Of a stretch of 64,000 nt of DNA, positions 1 to 12,330 are shown in pieces. The DNA is from Homarus americanus (lineage: Eukaryota; Arthropoda; Malacostraca; Decapoda; Nephropidae). A program made the position numbers and the translations under genes. The notes under the pieces are model-generated. The model searched no databases and had not been told where the DNA came from. It saw only the letters and a list, made by a program, of their open reading frames with translations. Each line of letters starts with the position of its first letter. Position 1 is the stretch's first letter. The DNA lies in NCBI RefSeq assembly GCF_018991925.1, contig NW_024737068.1:8356337-8420336 (forward strand), read 5' to 3'.

Positions 1-505
1 ACAGCATAAACAGCAACAACTCATAACAGATGCAGCATAAACAACAAAAACAATAACAGTATTACGGAAATAAACAACAACAGCAAAAAACATAAAATAC
101 AACAAGTTAACTCACACCAGCAGAGTAATTAACAGCAGATGCAGCGTAAACGAGGGCAGCAGCAGAAGCAGCAACAACAGCAGCAGATGGCAGAAAGGAG
201 GGAAGGTGCAGGGTGTCCTAACCAACCCCTGGCAGGCGACCTCAACGCTGCCGAAGTAATTATCTGGAGAAGTTTTGATACTGCCCGCTTCGCCACAAGA
301 CAATGACGTATCGAGTAATTTTCACCAGTTTTTACAGCTATCGTCGACCATGGGGCCATAAAAGTAATAAAAAAAGTTATATGAACAATTAGAATGGTAT
401 TTGAGAGGCTGTGGCGAGTTAAGAAATAGGTATAATCAGATAGACGAGAAGTACCTGGATGGTGTAATGTTTATGTAACATGATTGGGATATATAGTCTA
501 GTTTA
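1..505. other. Anonymous CAA/CAG-rich intergenic DNA
   Basis: The first 200 bases are rich in interrupted CAA, CAG and ACA triplets, a decayed trinucleotide repeat. The rest, up to the TCA microsatellite, shows no gene, RNA or repeat I recognise. Confidence 0.5.
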
Positions 506-519
506 ATGTATACAAGGAG

Positions 520-520
<1 letters not shown>

Positions 521-568
<48 letters not shown>

Positions 569-606
569 CTACCATCATCATCATCATCACTCATCATCAT
601 CATCAC

Positions 607-639
<33 letters not shown>

Positions 640-712
640 CCATAATCATTATCATCATCATCACTATCACCAACATCATCACCAACATCATCATCATCAT
701 CATCACTATCAC

Positions 713-744
<32 letters not shown>

Positions 745-865
745 CCATAATTATTATCATCGTCATCACTATCACCAACATCATCACCAACATCATCATC
801 ATCATCATCATCATCACCACCATAATCAATATCATCATCATCACTATCACCAACATCATCACCAA

Positions 866-912
<47 letters not shown>

Positions 913-949
913 ATACTATCATCATCATCATCATCATCATCACTTCATC
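521..949. repeat. (TCA)n / (CAT)n compound trinucleotide microsatellite
   Basis: About 430 bases of nearly pure TCA triplets, interrupted at intervals by CACTATCACCAACATCATCA blocks that recur at least three times. The array therefore has a higher-order pattern. The poly-His and poly-Met open frames on the two strands are products of the triplet period. Confidence 0.97.
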
Positions 950-1013
950 ACACACATACATATTATTACACATACATACACACATACACATATTACATAC
1001 ATATTATCACACA

Positions 1014-1057
<44 letters not shown>

Positions 1058-1256
1058 GTATTATCATCCAACCTGTCAGCAAGGAAGCATCTCAAACTGT
1101 CACTCCTAATATTGTTACTCCGTGTTCCTCATTACCTTCCTGTTGCTCTAAACCCTCAACATCCTTTATCATTCTGTCTGTCTGTCTGTCAGTGTGTGTG
1201 TGTCTGTATGTGTCTGTCTGTCTGTCTGTCTCTCTCTCACACACACACACACACAC
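950..1256. repeat. Compound microsatellites (ATT)n, (TGTC)n, (AC)n
   Basis: CA/TA-rich sequence leads into (ATT)n at about 1014-1063, then about 110 bases of unique sequence, then (TGTC)n with GT and TC interruptions at 1174-1238, ending in (AC)n to 1256. Confidence 0.9.
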
Positions 1257-1687
1257 GTTATTATATCATCTATCCTTGCAATTTTTAAGCAATAAAAGGC
1301 ACAATGGAGAGACGAGACAAATTTCACTGTCAGATCAATTCAGTGAGGCGCCCTATTACCGAAATCTGAAGGTACGAAAAAGGTGATTTAAACTGATTGA
1401 GATTATAACATAAGAAACATACTCTGAGTCAGGGTGTTCTAAGTGCTTCAGTTTGGAGTTTAGGTGAGCTTTGTTAGGTAGAGGTTCTGCAAGGTGGAAT
1501 TATTCAAGAAATGTCAAGAGCTTTACGACATGTCCTCTTAGGCCGATTGAAGATGTGTGGAGGTGATAGTATTGAGTGTTGCTTCTCAGAACTGGGGAAA
1601 TATTTGTAGTGAAGAGATGAGGAAGCTTCTGTGAATGGGCAATGATGGGAATTTTCCGGGAAGGTTATTATTGTTGATTGTTTGATG
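1257..1687. other. Anonymous spacer
   Basis: Non-repetitive sequence between the microsatellites and the 27 bp minisatellite. No coding, RNA or transposon signal was seen. Confidence 0.4.
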
Positions 1688-2751
1688 TCCCAATAGTACA
1701 ACCAGCCTACAGTGCCCCAACACCACATCCAGCCTACAATGCCGCAACACCACACCCAGCCTACAGTGCCCCAACATCACACCCAGCCTACAGTACCCCA
1801 ACAACACACCCAGCCTACAATGCCGCAACATCACACCCAGCCTACAGTGCCCCAACATCACACCCAGCCTACAGTGTGTACCCCAACACCACACCTAGCC
1901 TACAGGTGCTGCAACATCACACCCAGCCTACAGTGCTCCCAACATCACACCCAGCCTACAGTGCCCCAACACCACACCCAGCCTACAGTACCCCAACATC
2001 ACACCCAGCCTACAGTGCCCCAACACCACATCCAGCCCACATAATGCCCCAACAACACACCCAGCCTCAGTGCCCCAACACCACATCCAGCCTACAATGC
2101 CGCAACACCACACACCCAGCCTACAGTACCCCAACACCACACCTAGCCTACAGTGCCGCAACATCACACACCCAGCCTACAGTGCCCCAACATCACACCC
2201 CAGCCTACAGTGCCCCCAACACCACACCCAGCCTACAGTACCCCAACATCACACCTGCAGCCCAGTGCCGCAACATCACACCCAACCCACAGTGCCGCAA
2301 CATCACACCCAGCCTACAGTGCCTCAACATCACACCCAGCCTACAGTGCCCCAACATCACACCCAGCTCATAAATGCCGCAACATCACACCCAACCCACA
2401 ATGCCGCAACATCACACCCAGCCCACAGTACCCCAACATCACACCCAGCCTACAGTACCCCAACATCACACCCAGCCTACAGTGCCCCAACACCACACCC
2501 CACCACAGTACCCCAACATCACACCCAGCCTACAGTGCCCCAACATCACACCCAGCCTACAGTGCCTCAACACCACACCCCTGTCTTCAGTACCCCAACA
2601 TCACACCCAGCCTACAGTACCCCAACACCACACCCAACCTACAGTGCCTCAACTTCACACCCAGCCTACAGTGCCCCAACACCACACCCAGCCTACAGTG
2701 CCCCAACACCACACCCAGCCTACAGTGCCCCAACACCACACCCAGCCTACA
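1688..2751. repeat. 27 bp minisatellite, about 39 copies
   Basis: Tandem units begin with CAGCCTACAGTGCCCCAACA and end CCACACC, 27 bp in all. Variants have TACC for TGCC, ATCAC for ACCAC and CCGCAAC for CCCCAAC. Some units carry 1-3 base indels. Because 27 is divisible by three, long open frames (repeating PAYSAPTPH) exist in several frames. They are not supported as a gene: all frames are comparably open, and indels shift the frame within the array. Confidence 0.97.
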
Positions 2752-3355
2752 GTTCTCTCTCTGTCTATATTTATTTCATTTTGTCTGTCAGTCCGTCTGT
2801 CTCTCCTATGTTAAGTATACAAACCAGCCACACAGCATAACATCCCACCCTGTAATTCACCGTGTTCTGGCGTGTCAAAATAACATGCCATTTTGATTTA
2901 CGACTTTCCTGCATTTAATCTGTCGCAGATACCGACACTTCACGTACCAGCTTCCTTAATTATTTTACAAGTATACAAGGACCGATCATTAGACCCAATC
3001 ATTAGGAAATAATCACCCAGTCCCTCGAATAATTGAGAGTTGTATATCTTGCTTATTTTTTCTCTTACCTATTTTTTTTATCAACCTTCTGAGGAAATTA
3101 TTATTATCCAAGTATGATATAATTTCTATCGCTTCCTTTTTGTTCGTGTTTCGTTATGGCATCGTTTCCGCCTTTGCTTATCTGACTAGTGGATGTTCTT
3201 CTCGTGTTGAAAGAGAGTAATAAATGTGTAATGTTCGTGGCGTGGAATCTAAGTTATATTCTGTCAGATGTTTAAGATCATAGGATAGTTCTCCTTATTT
3301 GTGAACTATACTGTTAGATAAGACAAGCATGACCTTCCTACTGTAATAGAGCCTA
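2752..3355. other. Anonymous AT-rich spacer
   Basis: Mixed sequence with short TCTG runs at the left edge. No gene or known repeat was recognised. Confidence 0.4.
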
Positions 3356-4125
3356 AAGCAAGCAAGCACTCTGTTGTATTGGCCAGTATAACAAGCAAGC
3401 ACTCTGTTGTATTTGTCAGCATATCAAGCAAGCACTTTGTTGTATTTGCCAGCATAACAAGCAAGCACTCTGCTGTTGTATTTGCCAGCATAACAAGCAA
3501 GCACTCTGTTGTATTTGCCAGCATAACAAGCAAGCACTCTGTTGTATTGGCCAGCATAACAAGCAAGCACTCTGTTGTATATGTCAGCATAACAAGCAAG
3601 CACTCTGTTGTATTTGTCAGCATAACAAGCAAGCACTCTGTTGTATTGGCCAGTATTACAAGCAAGCACTCTCTTGTACTGGCCAGCATAACAAGCAAGC
3701 ACTCTGTTGTATTGGCTATTATGCCAGCACTGTCTTGTACTGGCCAGCATAATAAGCAAGCACTCTGTTGTATTATTGTATAATAGCAAGTACTCTGTTG
3801 TATTTGCTAGCATACAAGCAAGCACTCTGTTGTATTTGCTAAAGCATAACAAGCAAGCACTCTGTTGTATTGGCCAGCATAACAAGCAAGTCCTATGTTG
3901 TATTGGCCAGTATAACAAGCAAGTCCTATGTTGTATTGGCCAGCATAACAAGCAAGCACTCTGTTGTATTGGCTGACATAGCAAGCAAGTCCTATGTTGT
4001 ATTGGCCAGCATAACAAGCAAGCACTCTGTTGTATTGGCTGACATAGCAAGCAAGTCCTATGTTGTATTGGCCAGCATAACAAGCAAGCACTCTGTTGTA
4101 TTGGCTGACATAGCAAGCAAGTATT
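3356..4125. repeat. 33 bp minisatellite, about 23 copies
   Basis: The unit contains CAGCATAACAAGCAAGCACT followed by CTGTTGTATTGGC, 33 bp in all. From about 3945 a second unit type (GCTGACATAGCAAGCAAGTC) alternates with the canonical one, giving a 66 bp higher-order repeat. One unit carries an extra GCT near 3470. Open frames on both strands come from the 33 bp period. Confidence 0.96.
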
Positions 4126-4177
4126 ATGTAATAGTAGCCATAAGAACAAGCAACATTGTATTATATAGGTTAATAGA

Positions 4178-5740
4178 ACAACTGCCACCACTACTTTATC
4201 AACCACCACAACAACCACCATTACTGCATCAACCACCACTACAACCATTACCATTACTGCACCAACCACCACTACTAGCATCACCACCATTACTGCATCA
4301 ACCACCACTACTAGCATCACCACCATTACTGCATCAACCACCACTACAACAACCACCATTACTGCATCAACCACCACTACTAGCACCGCCACCATTACTG
4401 TATCAACCACCACTACTAGCACCACTACCATTACTGCATCAACCACCACTACAACCATTACCATTACTGCACCAACCACCACTACTAGCATCACCACCAT
4501 TACTGCATCAACCACCACTACAACAACCACCATTACTGCATCAACCACCACTACTAGCACCGCCACCATTACTGTATCAACCACCACTACTAGCACCACT
4601 ACCATTACTGCATCAACCACCACGTTACTAGCACCACCACCATTACTGCATCAACCACCACTACTAGCACCACCACCATTACTGCATCAACCACCACTAC
4701 TAGCACCACCACCATTACTGCATCAACCACCACTACTAGCGCCACCACCATTACTGCATCAACCACCACTACTAGCACCACCACCATTACTGCATCAACC
4801 ACCACTACAAATCCATTACCATTACTGCAATTCAACCACCACTATCAGCACCACCACCATTACTGCATCAACCACCACTACTAGCACCACCTACCATTAC
4901 TGCATCAACCACACCACTACAAATCCATTACCATTACTGCACCAACCACCACTACTAGCACCACCACCATTACTGCATCAACCACCACTACTAGCAGCAC
5001 CGCCACCATTACTGTATCAACCACCACTACTAGCACCTACCACCATTACTGCATCAACCACCACTACAACCATTACCATTACTGTACCAATCCAATACTA
5101 CTAGCACCGCCACCATTACTGCATCAACCACCACTACTAGCACCACCACCATTACTGCATCAACCACCACTACTAGCGCCACCACCATTACCGCATCAAC
5201 CACCACTCACTAGCACTACCACCATTACCGATCAACCACCACCACTAGCACCACCACCATTACTGCATCAACCACCACTACTAGCGCACCACCAATTAAT
5301 ACTGCATCAACCACCACCTTACTAGCGCCACCACCATTACTGCACTTCAACCACCACTACTAGCACCACCACCATTACTGCATCAACCACCACTACTAGC
5401 GCCACCACCATTACTGCATCAACCACCACTACTAGCACCACCAATTTCATTACTGCATCAACCACCACTACTAGCACCACCACCATTACTGCATCAACCA
5501 CCACTACTAGCACCACCACCATTACTGCATCAACCACCACTACAACCATTACCATTACTGCATCAACCACCACTACTAGCACCACCACCATTACTGCATC
5601 AACCACCACTACAACCATTACCATTACTGCATCAACCACCACTACTAGCACCACCACCATTACTGCATCAACCACCACTACTAGCACCACCACCATTACT
5701 GCATTATCCACCACTACAAGCACCACCGCTCTACCATTAG
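4178..5740. repeat. 36 bp minisatellite with 33 bp variant units, about 43 copies
   Basis: The unit is CAACCACCACTACTAGCACC followed by ACCACCATTACTGCAT (36 bp). A 33 bp variant has CTACAACCATTACCATTACT. Variant units recur in the same order about 210 bp apart (around 4241 and 4451), so the left end has higher-order structure. Single-base indels increase to the right of about 4800. The encoded QPPLLAPPPLLH and VVVDAVMVVVLV periods are products of the 36 bp repeat. Confidence 0.96.
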
Positions 5741-6079
5741 TGATTACCTACCGTAAACTACTGTACATCAAGCATGCGTGAGACTTTGATACCACTAGGA
5801 AATGACAACAATTAAAGGTGGTAATGCACGATACTGCCAGACCACAACCCAGCGTGTTGATGGATAATACGACTCACTCCCACGACGTGTACCGGGCGAC
5901 GACGGGGGGTGACTCCTGCTGGGGGTGACTCCTTCTGGGGGTGGTGCTGATGGTGGTGAAGTGCTGGTAATGATGGTGATGTTGTTGTTGCTGGTGGTGG
6001 TGGTGATTCGTGTTGGTGAGTGTTTGTAGTTGATGGTGAGTGCTGGTGGTGGTGATGATAATGATGATGTTGGTGTTGG

Positions 6080-6139
<60 letters not shown>
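5741..6139. repeat. GTG/GGT-rich decayed repeat ending in (GAT)n
   Basis: From about 5930 the strand becomes rich in GTGGTGATG-type triplets, ending in a pure (GAT)n tract at about 6081-6139. The composition is roughly the complement of the preceding array, so this could be a decayed inverted relative of it. Confidence 0.7.
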
Positions 6140-6140
<1 letters not shown>

Positions 6141-6807
6141 TGTTGTTGATTGCTGTTCTATTGACTGTTAATACTGTTATGAGCTTTTGTTCCTGCGCTA
6201 AACACCTTACCACACCCTACTGGCTCAAACGGGTTGTTCTCTTAAATTCATGATCATATTTAGCAAGTTGCTCCTTCACTAATCAGCATTACTGAGGTGT
6301 TCTAGAGTACCATTGGAGAGGAGTAGTAAAGGCGATGTTGGAACGTACAAGAAACACCAACAATCAACAATAATCAACATAACAATCGCCACACACATAC
6401 ACACATACAACATACGTCGGTACATAATATACAACAATACACTAACAATCACCACAACCCTATCCCATACAAAGGCACATACATATAACTTACATTACAA
6501 TCTAAGCCAGAGTAACCACAATTTCAATCAACCACAACCGACTCCACCAACCACCGCCCACCGCCCATCGCCCATCGGTTCCACACCTTCCGTTCGATAT
6601 CTGAACAACACAGATACGAGGCCCCGGAATACCTAAAAATGACCTCAAGTTATGGACCATCTCATGAATCCACGATCCATGACTCAAGGTTCGGAACATC
6701 GAGTCGGGAGAGCGAGTAGCGGATGGAGCAGTGGTCGAGCAGCAGCCAAACACGGGTCGATAATCAGGCACTAGTTGGATCTTCAAGTTTGTTCTCCTAT
6801 ACCTAGC

Positions 6808-6838
<31 letters not shown>

Positions 6839-7211
6839 ATACGAGTATATATCTTACAAATCTAACATTTTTATATCAAGTTGTAATCACTCTAAGTCAC
6901 AACGCAGGATCTAAAAATAAATTCGAATGACAGCTGTCACGTTTTTGCCTGCCAGACTGTGTGTTCACTCTCCACTTTCTACACCGAGTCACACCTCAAC
7001 TTTCTCTTCTGTCACTTATACACTCATACTTCTAGCTTTACTACAGCTATAACAAACTCTAGCTGTATCGAAACTTCTAATAGAGCAAAGACACCGAGCT
7101 AAAAAAACATTAGCTGAACTAAAATCCTCATCTCAAAATAAAACTTTCCGCTACAAGTATCAGGAAAGCTAAAGTCTTCAGCTATATTAAGGTTTCACCT
7201 GAAAGATATAG
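6140..7211. other. Anonymous DNA with short (AC)n
   Basis: Mostly unique AT-rich sequence with a C/A-rich part at 6340-6560 and an (AC)n run at about 6803-6831. No coding exon or known mobile element was recognised. Confidence 0.4.
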
Positions 7212-7305
7212 CTTCTTCTTCTTCTTCTTCTTCTTCTTCTTCTTCTTCTTCTTCTTTTTCTTCTTCCTCTTCTTCTTCTTGTTCTTCTTCTTGTTGCTCT
7301 ATTTC
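7212..7305. repeat. (TTC)n microsatellite
   Basis: About 94 bases of TTC triplets with a few TTT, CCT and TTG interruptions, a polypyrimidine tract on the + strand. Confidence 0.95.
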
Positions 7306-7414
7306 TTAATGGCATAATCTCAGACGTCGAGGAGATAAGAGATAAAGACTAACATATCCTTCACTTATTGTTACGAGAGACAAAGTTATGTGTGTTTATG
7401 ATGACAGGAAGGTA

Positions 7415-7471
7415 AGAGAGAGAGAGAGAGAGAGAGGAAGAGAGACATAAGAAAACGGATACAGAAGATAA

Positions 7472-7514
<43 letters not shown>
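7415..7514. repeat. (AG)n and (CAGA)n microsatellites
   Basis: (AG)n at about 7415-7434, then a short AG-rich spacer, then (ACAG)n at about 7473-7514. Confidence 0.92.
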
Positions 7515-7578
7515 TAAACTTAAAGACATAGATGTAGAGTGAAAGAAATAATCAGAAATAATTGGTTGTTAAGATAGG

Positions 7579-8086
<508 letters not shown>

Positions 8087-8154
8087 TAGGTTTGGCTTGG
8101 TTAGGTTTGGTTAGGTTTGGTTAGGTTAGGTTTGGTTAGGTTAGGTTAGGTTAG
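8087..8154 (+). repeat. Interstitial TTAGG telomere-like tract
   Basis: Irregular tandem GGTTAGGTTA units with GGTTTGG variants. TTAGG is the canonical telomere repeat of most arthropods. The degenerate units in a long unique context point to an interstitial tract, not a chromosome end. Confidence 0.85.
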
Positions 8155-8292
8155 CGTTAGAGGGTATAATCATCATGTGAAATAAACTAGAGTGTCTAAT
8201 CTTCAGGTGATCCATTCCATGTTATAGAACTGACAGACACAAAGAATTTACCGTTTGTTGAACTTTTAAATCTGTCATCTAGAGCGTTTAAA

Positions 8293-8363
8293 TACTCCTG
8301 TCGGGGAAACTTAACCGAGGGAGCTAAAAAAAAAATCCCTCGGTTACCTTCCCGACAAGAGTT
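8293..8363. repeat. Imperfect foldback hairpin
   Basis: The left arm TGTCGGGGAAACTTAACCGA plus GGGA (about 8299-8323) pairs with the right arm TCCCTCGGTTACCTTCCCGA plus CA (8336-8357) across an A-rich loop. Pairing extends weakly outward. It may be the core of a small MITE-like foldback. No target duplication was identified. Confidence 0.6.
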
Positions 8364-9959
8364 TTCACCACCAACGTCAAAAAAAAAAAAAAACTTGATA
8401 TACGGGAATGAAATCTTCACCTCTTCAAGTCTGTCATATTACAAAGGTGAATTAAACTTTCGTCCTCCAAGTTTAGTGGATGAATTTCCTGTTGGGATTT
8501 GAGATCCGGGAAAGTTTATTTCTTCCTGGTGGTTCTAGTGTGACCGAAGAGAGAGAGAGAGAGAGAGAAAAGAGAAACTATTACAGACAAATAAATAAGA
8601 CAGACAGAGAAAGAGAAATAAAGAGCGAGAGACAGACATAGACAAATACGAAGAGAAAGACATAAAGAAAGTAAAAAAAAAAAACTCACCACTCACTAAA
8701 TTCTATAAAAAAAAACACAATATTCTTCTCAAGCAAGACAACAAAACATCTGATATATATTAACTCATCGACTATTATATTCAGCATTAGTTACCCGTAA
8801 TAACTAATAAATATCAATAACTTCCTATTTATAACGTAACCCATTATAAAGGTAACGTGATATATTAAGAACAACACAACAGAGCTCATTAGTAAGGAAA
8901 TATATACGAGTATGCATATCACCATCCGTTCAGTTCAGTGTCTTATAAACAGCAGTGTATCGTGTTGTCCCCCTACGGCACACCAGCTTGGCTCAGTAAT
9001 GTTATGTGGCCTCATTTTAACGGGGCTCTAACTCTGATCTGAAATCTAACCTTATGTTAATTTAACCTGTTTAAGCCTATCCTTATTCTAATCTAACTCT
9101 CCCGTAATATAACAAACTCCTAACTTAACTTGACTCACTCTTAACACAGCATTGATAACATACCCTGAACATGACCTACCTCTATTATAATTTATATGAC
9201 GTTACCTTAACATAACATAACATTAACGTAAAGTAACGTAACGTAACCAAACCTAACAATAAGTTGATTTAACGTAACCTACCCTAATCTAACCTAATAT
9301 TAACCAAGTAAGTTTGTCCCAGCTCTGAGTTTATAACAGCCAGGACAAATTTACATACCAGAAATTATGCGACTGTTAATTATTTCAGTTGGCTACACGT
9401 TGTAAACTTTCACATAAGAGTTGGAATTCCTCAAGTCGGTACCTTAAAGAAAACTCATTGTATTTTACGTGTCTTTACCTCTAGAATTGAACGCTTCGAG
9501 ACGGAACATTCAAGGACTTCCTACGGTATCTGAAAAATATACCACCAGAATGATACACCCAGAGACGAAACCTTCCAGGAATCCTACATATCCTACGAGT
9601 TCCTATAAGTAATGTTGATGAGGGTTCTTGTACATTACAGAAACGATTTGCGACTTACACACAGGAATCTCCCCCTCCAGACACAAGCTAGCAGCATTTG
9701 GCTTTCCTGTAATGTTGTTTTTAACCGGAGGGCTCCCACAAAAGAAGGCAGAAAAAAAGAAAGAGATACAAAACACTCCCGGAGGCTCGTGAACTAATGG
9801 AATTCCTTAGAGACTTAACAAGAAAAACTTTATGTGTGTAACATCCGGGGAACTTGTACATTAACCTGACATTTATTGAATGGACCCGAGACTCTCAACA
9901 TCCGGTAGTGGTAGAGGTAGGGGGAGGGATGGTGGGGAGAGGGGGTGGATGGGAGGCAG
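8364..9959. other. Anonymous AT-rich DNA
   Basis: Contains poly-A at about 8379-8392, a (GA)n tract at 8549-8568 and weak CCTAA/TAACC runs at about 9236-9305 that look like decayed telomere-like repeats. No gene was supported. Confidence 0.4.
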
Positions 9960-10390
9960 GAGGGGTTGGGGAGGGGTGAGGGAGCTTAGTATCCGGCCAG
10001 TGTATATTTCTTATCCAGTCAGCCTATGTGTGAGTGTGTGTGTGTGTGCGTGTACCAGGCTGAAGTATTTTTGTAATTCGGTTATTGTGTCTATTCGACT
10101 ATGATATCGTTGTATCCGGTCAGAATATGTTTAAATCAGGCTGAAGTATTTTTGTAATCCGGCTAATGTATCTTTGTATCTGGTCAGACTATTTATATCT
10201 GGATAGTCCACCTTCATAATATCCGACTGGTATAAATTCTTATCCGGCTAACATATTTTCTTATTCGGTCAAACATGTAGTCTTTAAATCCGATAAGCCT
10301 AGTTTGATATCAGTCCAATCTCTCTTAGTATCCGGCCAGCTTATCTTTGTATCCGGTCAGTGTATCCGGTCAGTACAGCGGGTAGTCTCG
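9960..10390. repeat. Strongly decayed tandem array based on TATCCGGTCAGT
   Basis: The core TATCCGG(T/C)CAG recurs with substitutions (ATCCGGCT, ATTCGGTC, ATCTGGTC, ATCCGACT) roughly every 20-50 bp, with intervening TATTTTTGTA-type sequence. The clearest pair is back to back around 10349-10376. I interpret it as an old minisatellite that has lost strict period. Confidence 0.6.
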
Positions 10391-10483
10391 AGTACACACA
10401 GTCACGGTCACATGAAGATTAGATTACAGAAAATAATGACGGTGATGTAGTTATTGAGTACGTCTGCCTTTATATGTGGGGCT

Positions 10484-10540
10484 TTATTATTATCATTATT
10501 ATTATTATTATTATTAGTAGTAGTAGTAGTAGTAGTAGTA
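10484..10540. repeat. (ATT)n then (TAG)n, 5' flank of retrotransposon copy
   Basis: ATT/TTA triplets change to TAG triplets at about 10514 and run directly into retrotransposon sequence at 10541. A GTA is shared between the array and the element at the junction (microhomology). Confidence 0.9.
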
Positions 10541-11218
10541 CGGTCGGCCAGTAGAAGGTTTGCCCTCCCAATGCGTGTGTGGCTCTTTCTATGACGGCGA
10601 TCACGCCATAGTGTGCAAGAAAGGGGGCTTCATATGCATGAGGCATGACGAAATAAGGGACCTTACAGCAAATATGTTGAAGGAAATCTGCCGGGATGTC
10701 ATGGTAGAACCTTGGATGGTGAGAGCTTCCAACATAGGACTTCAAACACATCTAACGAAGCCCGTGTTGACGTCAGTGCTCGAGGATTTTGGACGCGGGG
10801 ACAGCGAGCTTTCTTCGACATCAGGATTTTTTATCCCATGGCCGCATGTCACCGTAACCTAGCTCTCGATGCTGCACACAGGAGGAACGAGAACGACAAG
10901 AGAAGGGCATATGGGGAGAGAATCCAAAACGTTGATCAAGGCAGCTTCACTCCTCTAGTGTTCACAACCTCTGGGGGGATGGGACCAAGTGCAAGATGTT
11001 TCTACGCCAGACTTGCGGAGGTGATCTCCGAACAGAAGCAGCAGCCCAGAAGTTTTGTTACAGCCTGGATGAGATGTCGACTGTCTTTCTCTCTCCTTCG
11101 GTCGGCTTTGCTCTGCCTCAGGGGAACGAGAGCTTCTGCCCCTACTCTGACAACTGCTGCAGATATTGACTATGAGGCTACAGTCACTGAATGCCGCATA
11201 GATCTGCGGCTCAACTAA
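10541..11218 (+). pseudogene. Broken C-terminal zinc finger and restriction-like endonuclease fragment
   Basis: The frame starting at 10542 encodes a CVCG...DH...C zinc finger and the RHDEIRDLTANML segment. It then breaks near 10710, where about 13 bp present in the other copy are missing. Coding continues in another frame from about 10712 with NEARVDVSARGFW, AFFDIRIF and the same DLRLN C-terminus and stop as the longer copy. The catalytic-type aspartates of the nuclease are still readable downstream of the frameshift. The reverse transcriptase is absent through 5' truncation. This is a dead fragment, not a host gene. Confidence 0.88.
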
Positions 11219-11327
11219 TTTAACACAGATAGGATAGCTACATATGTATAAGGATATTTAATATTAAGGTAATTAAATGGTGGCGAAGGTGTGGCTATTG
11301 GGGGAGGCTAGAGGCCATTAAAAACAA
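10541..11327 (+). mobile_element. 5'-truncated RLE-type non-LTR retrotransposon, 3' end only
   Basis: This segment matches 35794 onward of the longer copy at 34400-36610 through the end of the ORF, the 3' UTR and the terminal GGGGGAGGCT-GAGGCCA block. Identity looks like about 94-95% by eye. It begins abruptly at the end of a (TAG)n tract and its A-rich tail (11319-11327) is followed by more TAG triplets. The 5' truncation fits target-primed reverse transcription stopping early. It is not autonomous. Confidence 0.9.
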
Positions 11328-11913
<586 letters not shown>

Positions 11914-12121
11914 GAAGACCCCGTGAACTGTGATCGATAAGTGGCTCAGGGTCTTGAGAGGGAGGGAGGGAGATGTCTACAGGTGTACGTTGTCGTGGAG
12001 GTGAGGCGGTGGAGTAACACACCCATGATTATCATGAGCTGAGGATGTTGAGATACTAAGACGAGGAAATAATCACGGAATATTGGTCACGTTACCTTCA
12101 ATAGAAAGATAAATAATGTGT

Positions 12122-12330
12122 AGGGGTGCGGTGGCCGGGTAGTTATAACACTCACCTCTAATCCTAAATGTCTCTGGCTTGAGCCTACCCAATTGTGAAT
12201 AAATACCCAGCTTTACAGTTGAGGAAGTGAAGGTAGTCGAGTGCAGTGCCGCCCACCCTGTCTCCTTGTGTGCTGGAGGTGAGGCATTCAGTGAGCTGTA
12301 TCCACACTGCCTCTGACTTATCGACTCGCT
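12122..12330 (+). mobile_element. tRNA-derived SINE, degenerate
   Basis: A tRNA-like head has an A-box-like GTGGCCGGGTAGTTATAACA at about 12129 and a B-box-like GGCTTGAGCCT at about 12177, followed by a body containing AATAAATACCCAGC. The head aligns well with the minus-strand head at 38225-38315, so both are probably one SINE family. The 3' end is uncertain. Confidence 0.55.

Noticed and set aside
1678..2896. Repetitive PAYSAPTPH protein resembling a proline-rich structural protein
   Set aside because: Several frames are equally open through the 27 bp period, indels shift between frames and no start, splice or signal peptide supports one frame.
3356..4125. CRISPR-like array of direct repeats
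   Set aside because: Units are contiguous with no unique spacers, and the DNA is clearly eukaryotic. The same holds for every other array here.
3424..4623. 399-codon minus-strand frame with valine-rich repeats
   Set aside because: It crosses the 36 bp and 33 bp arrays and the spacer between them and owes its length to both periods; no domain.
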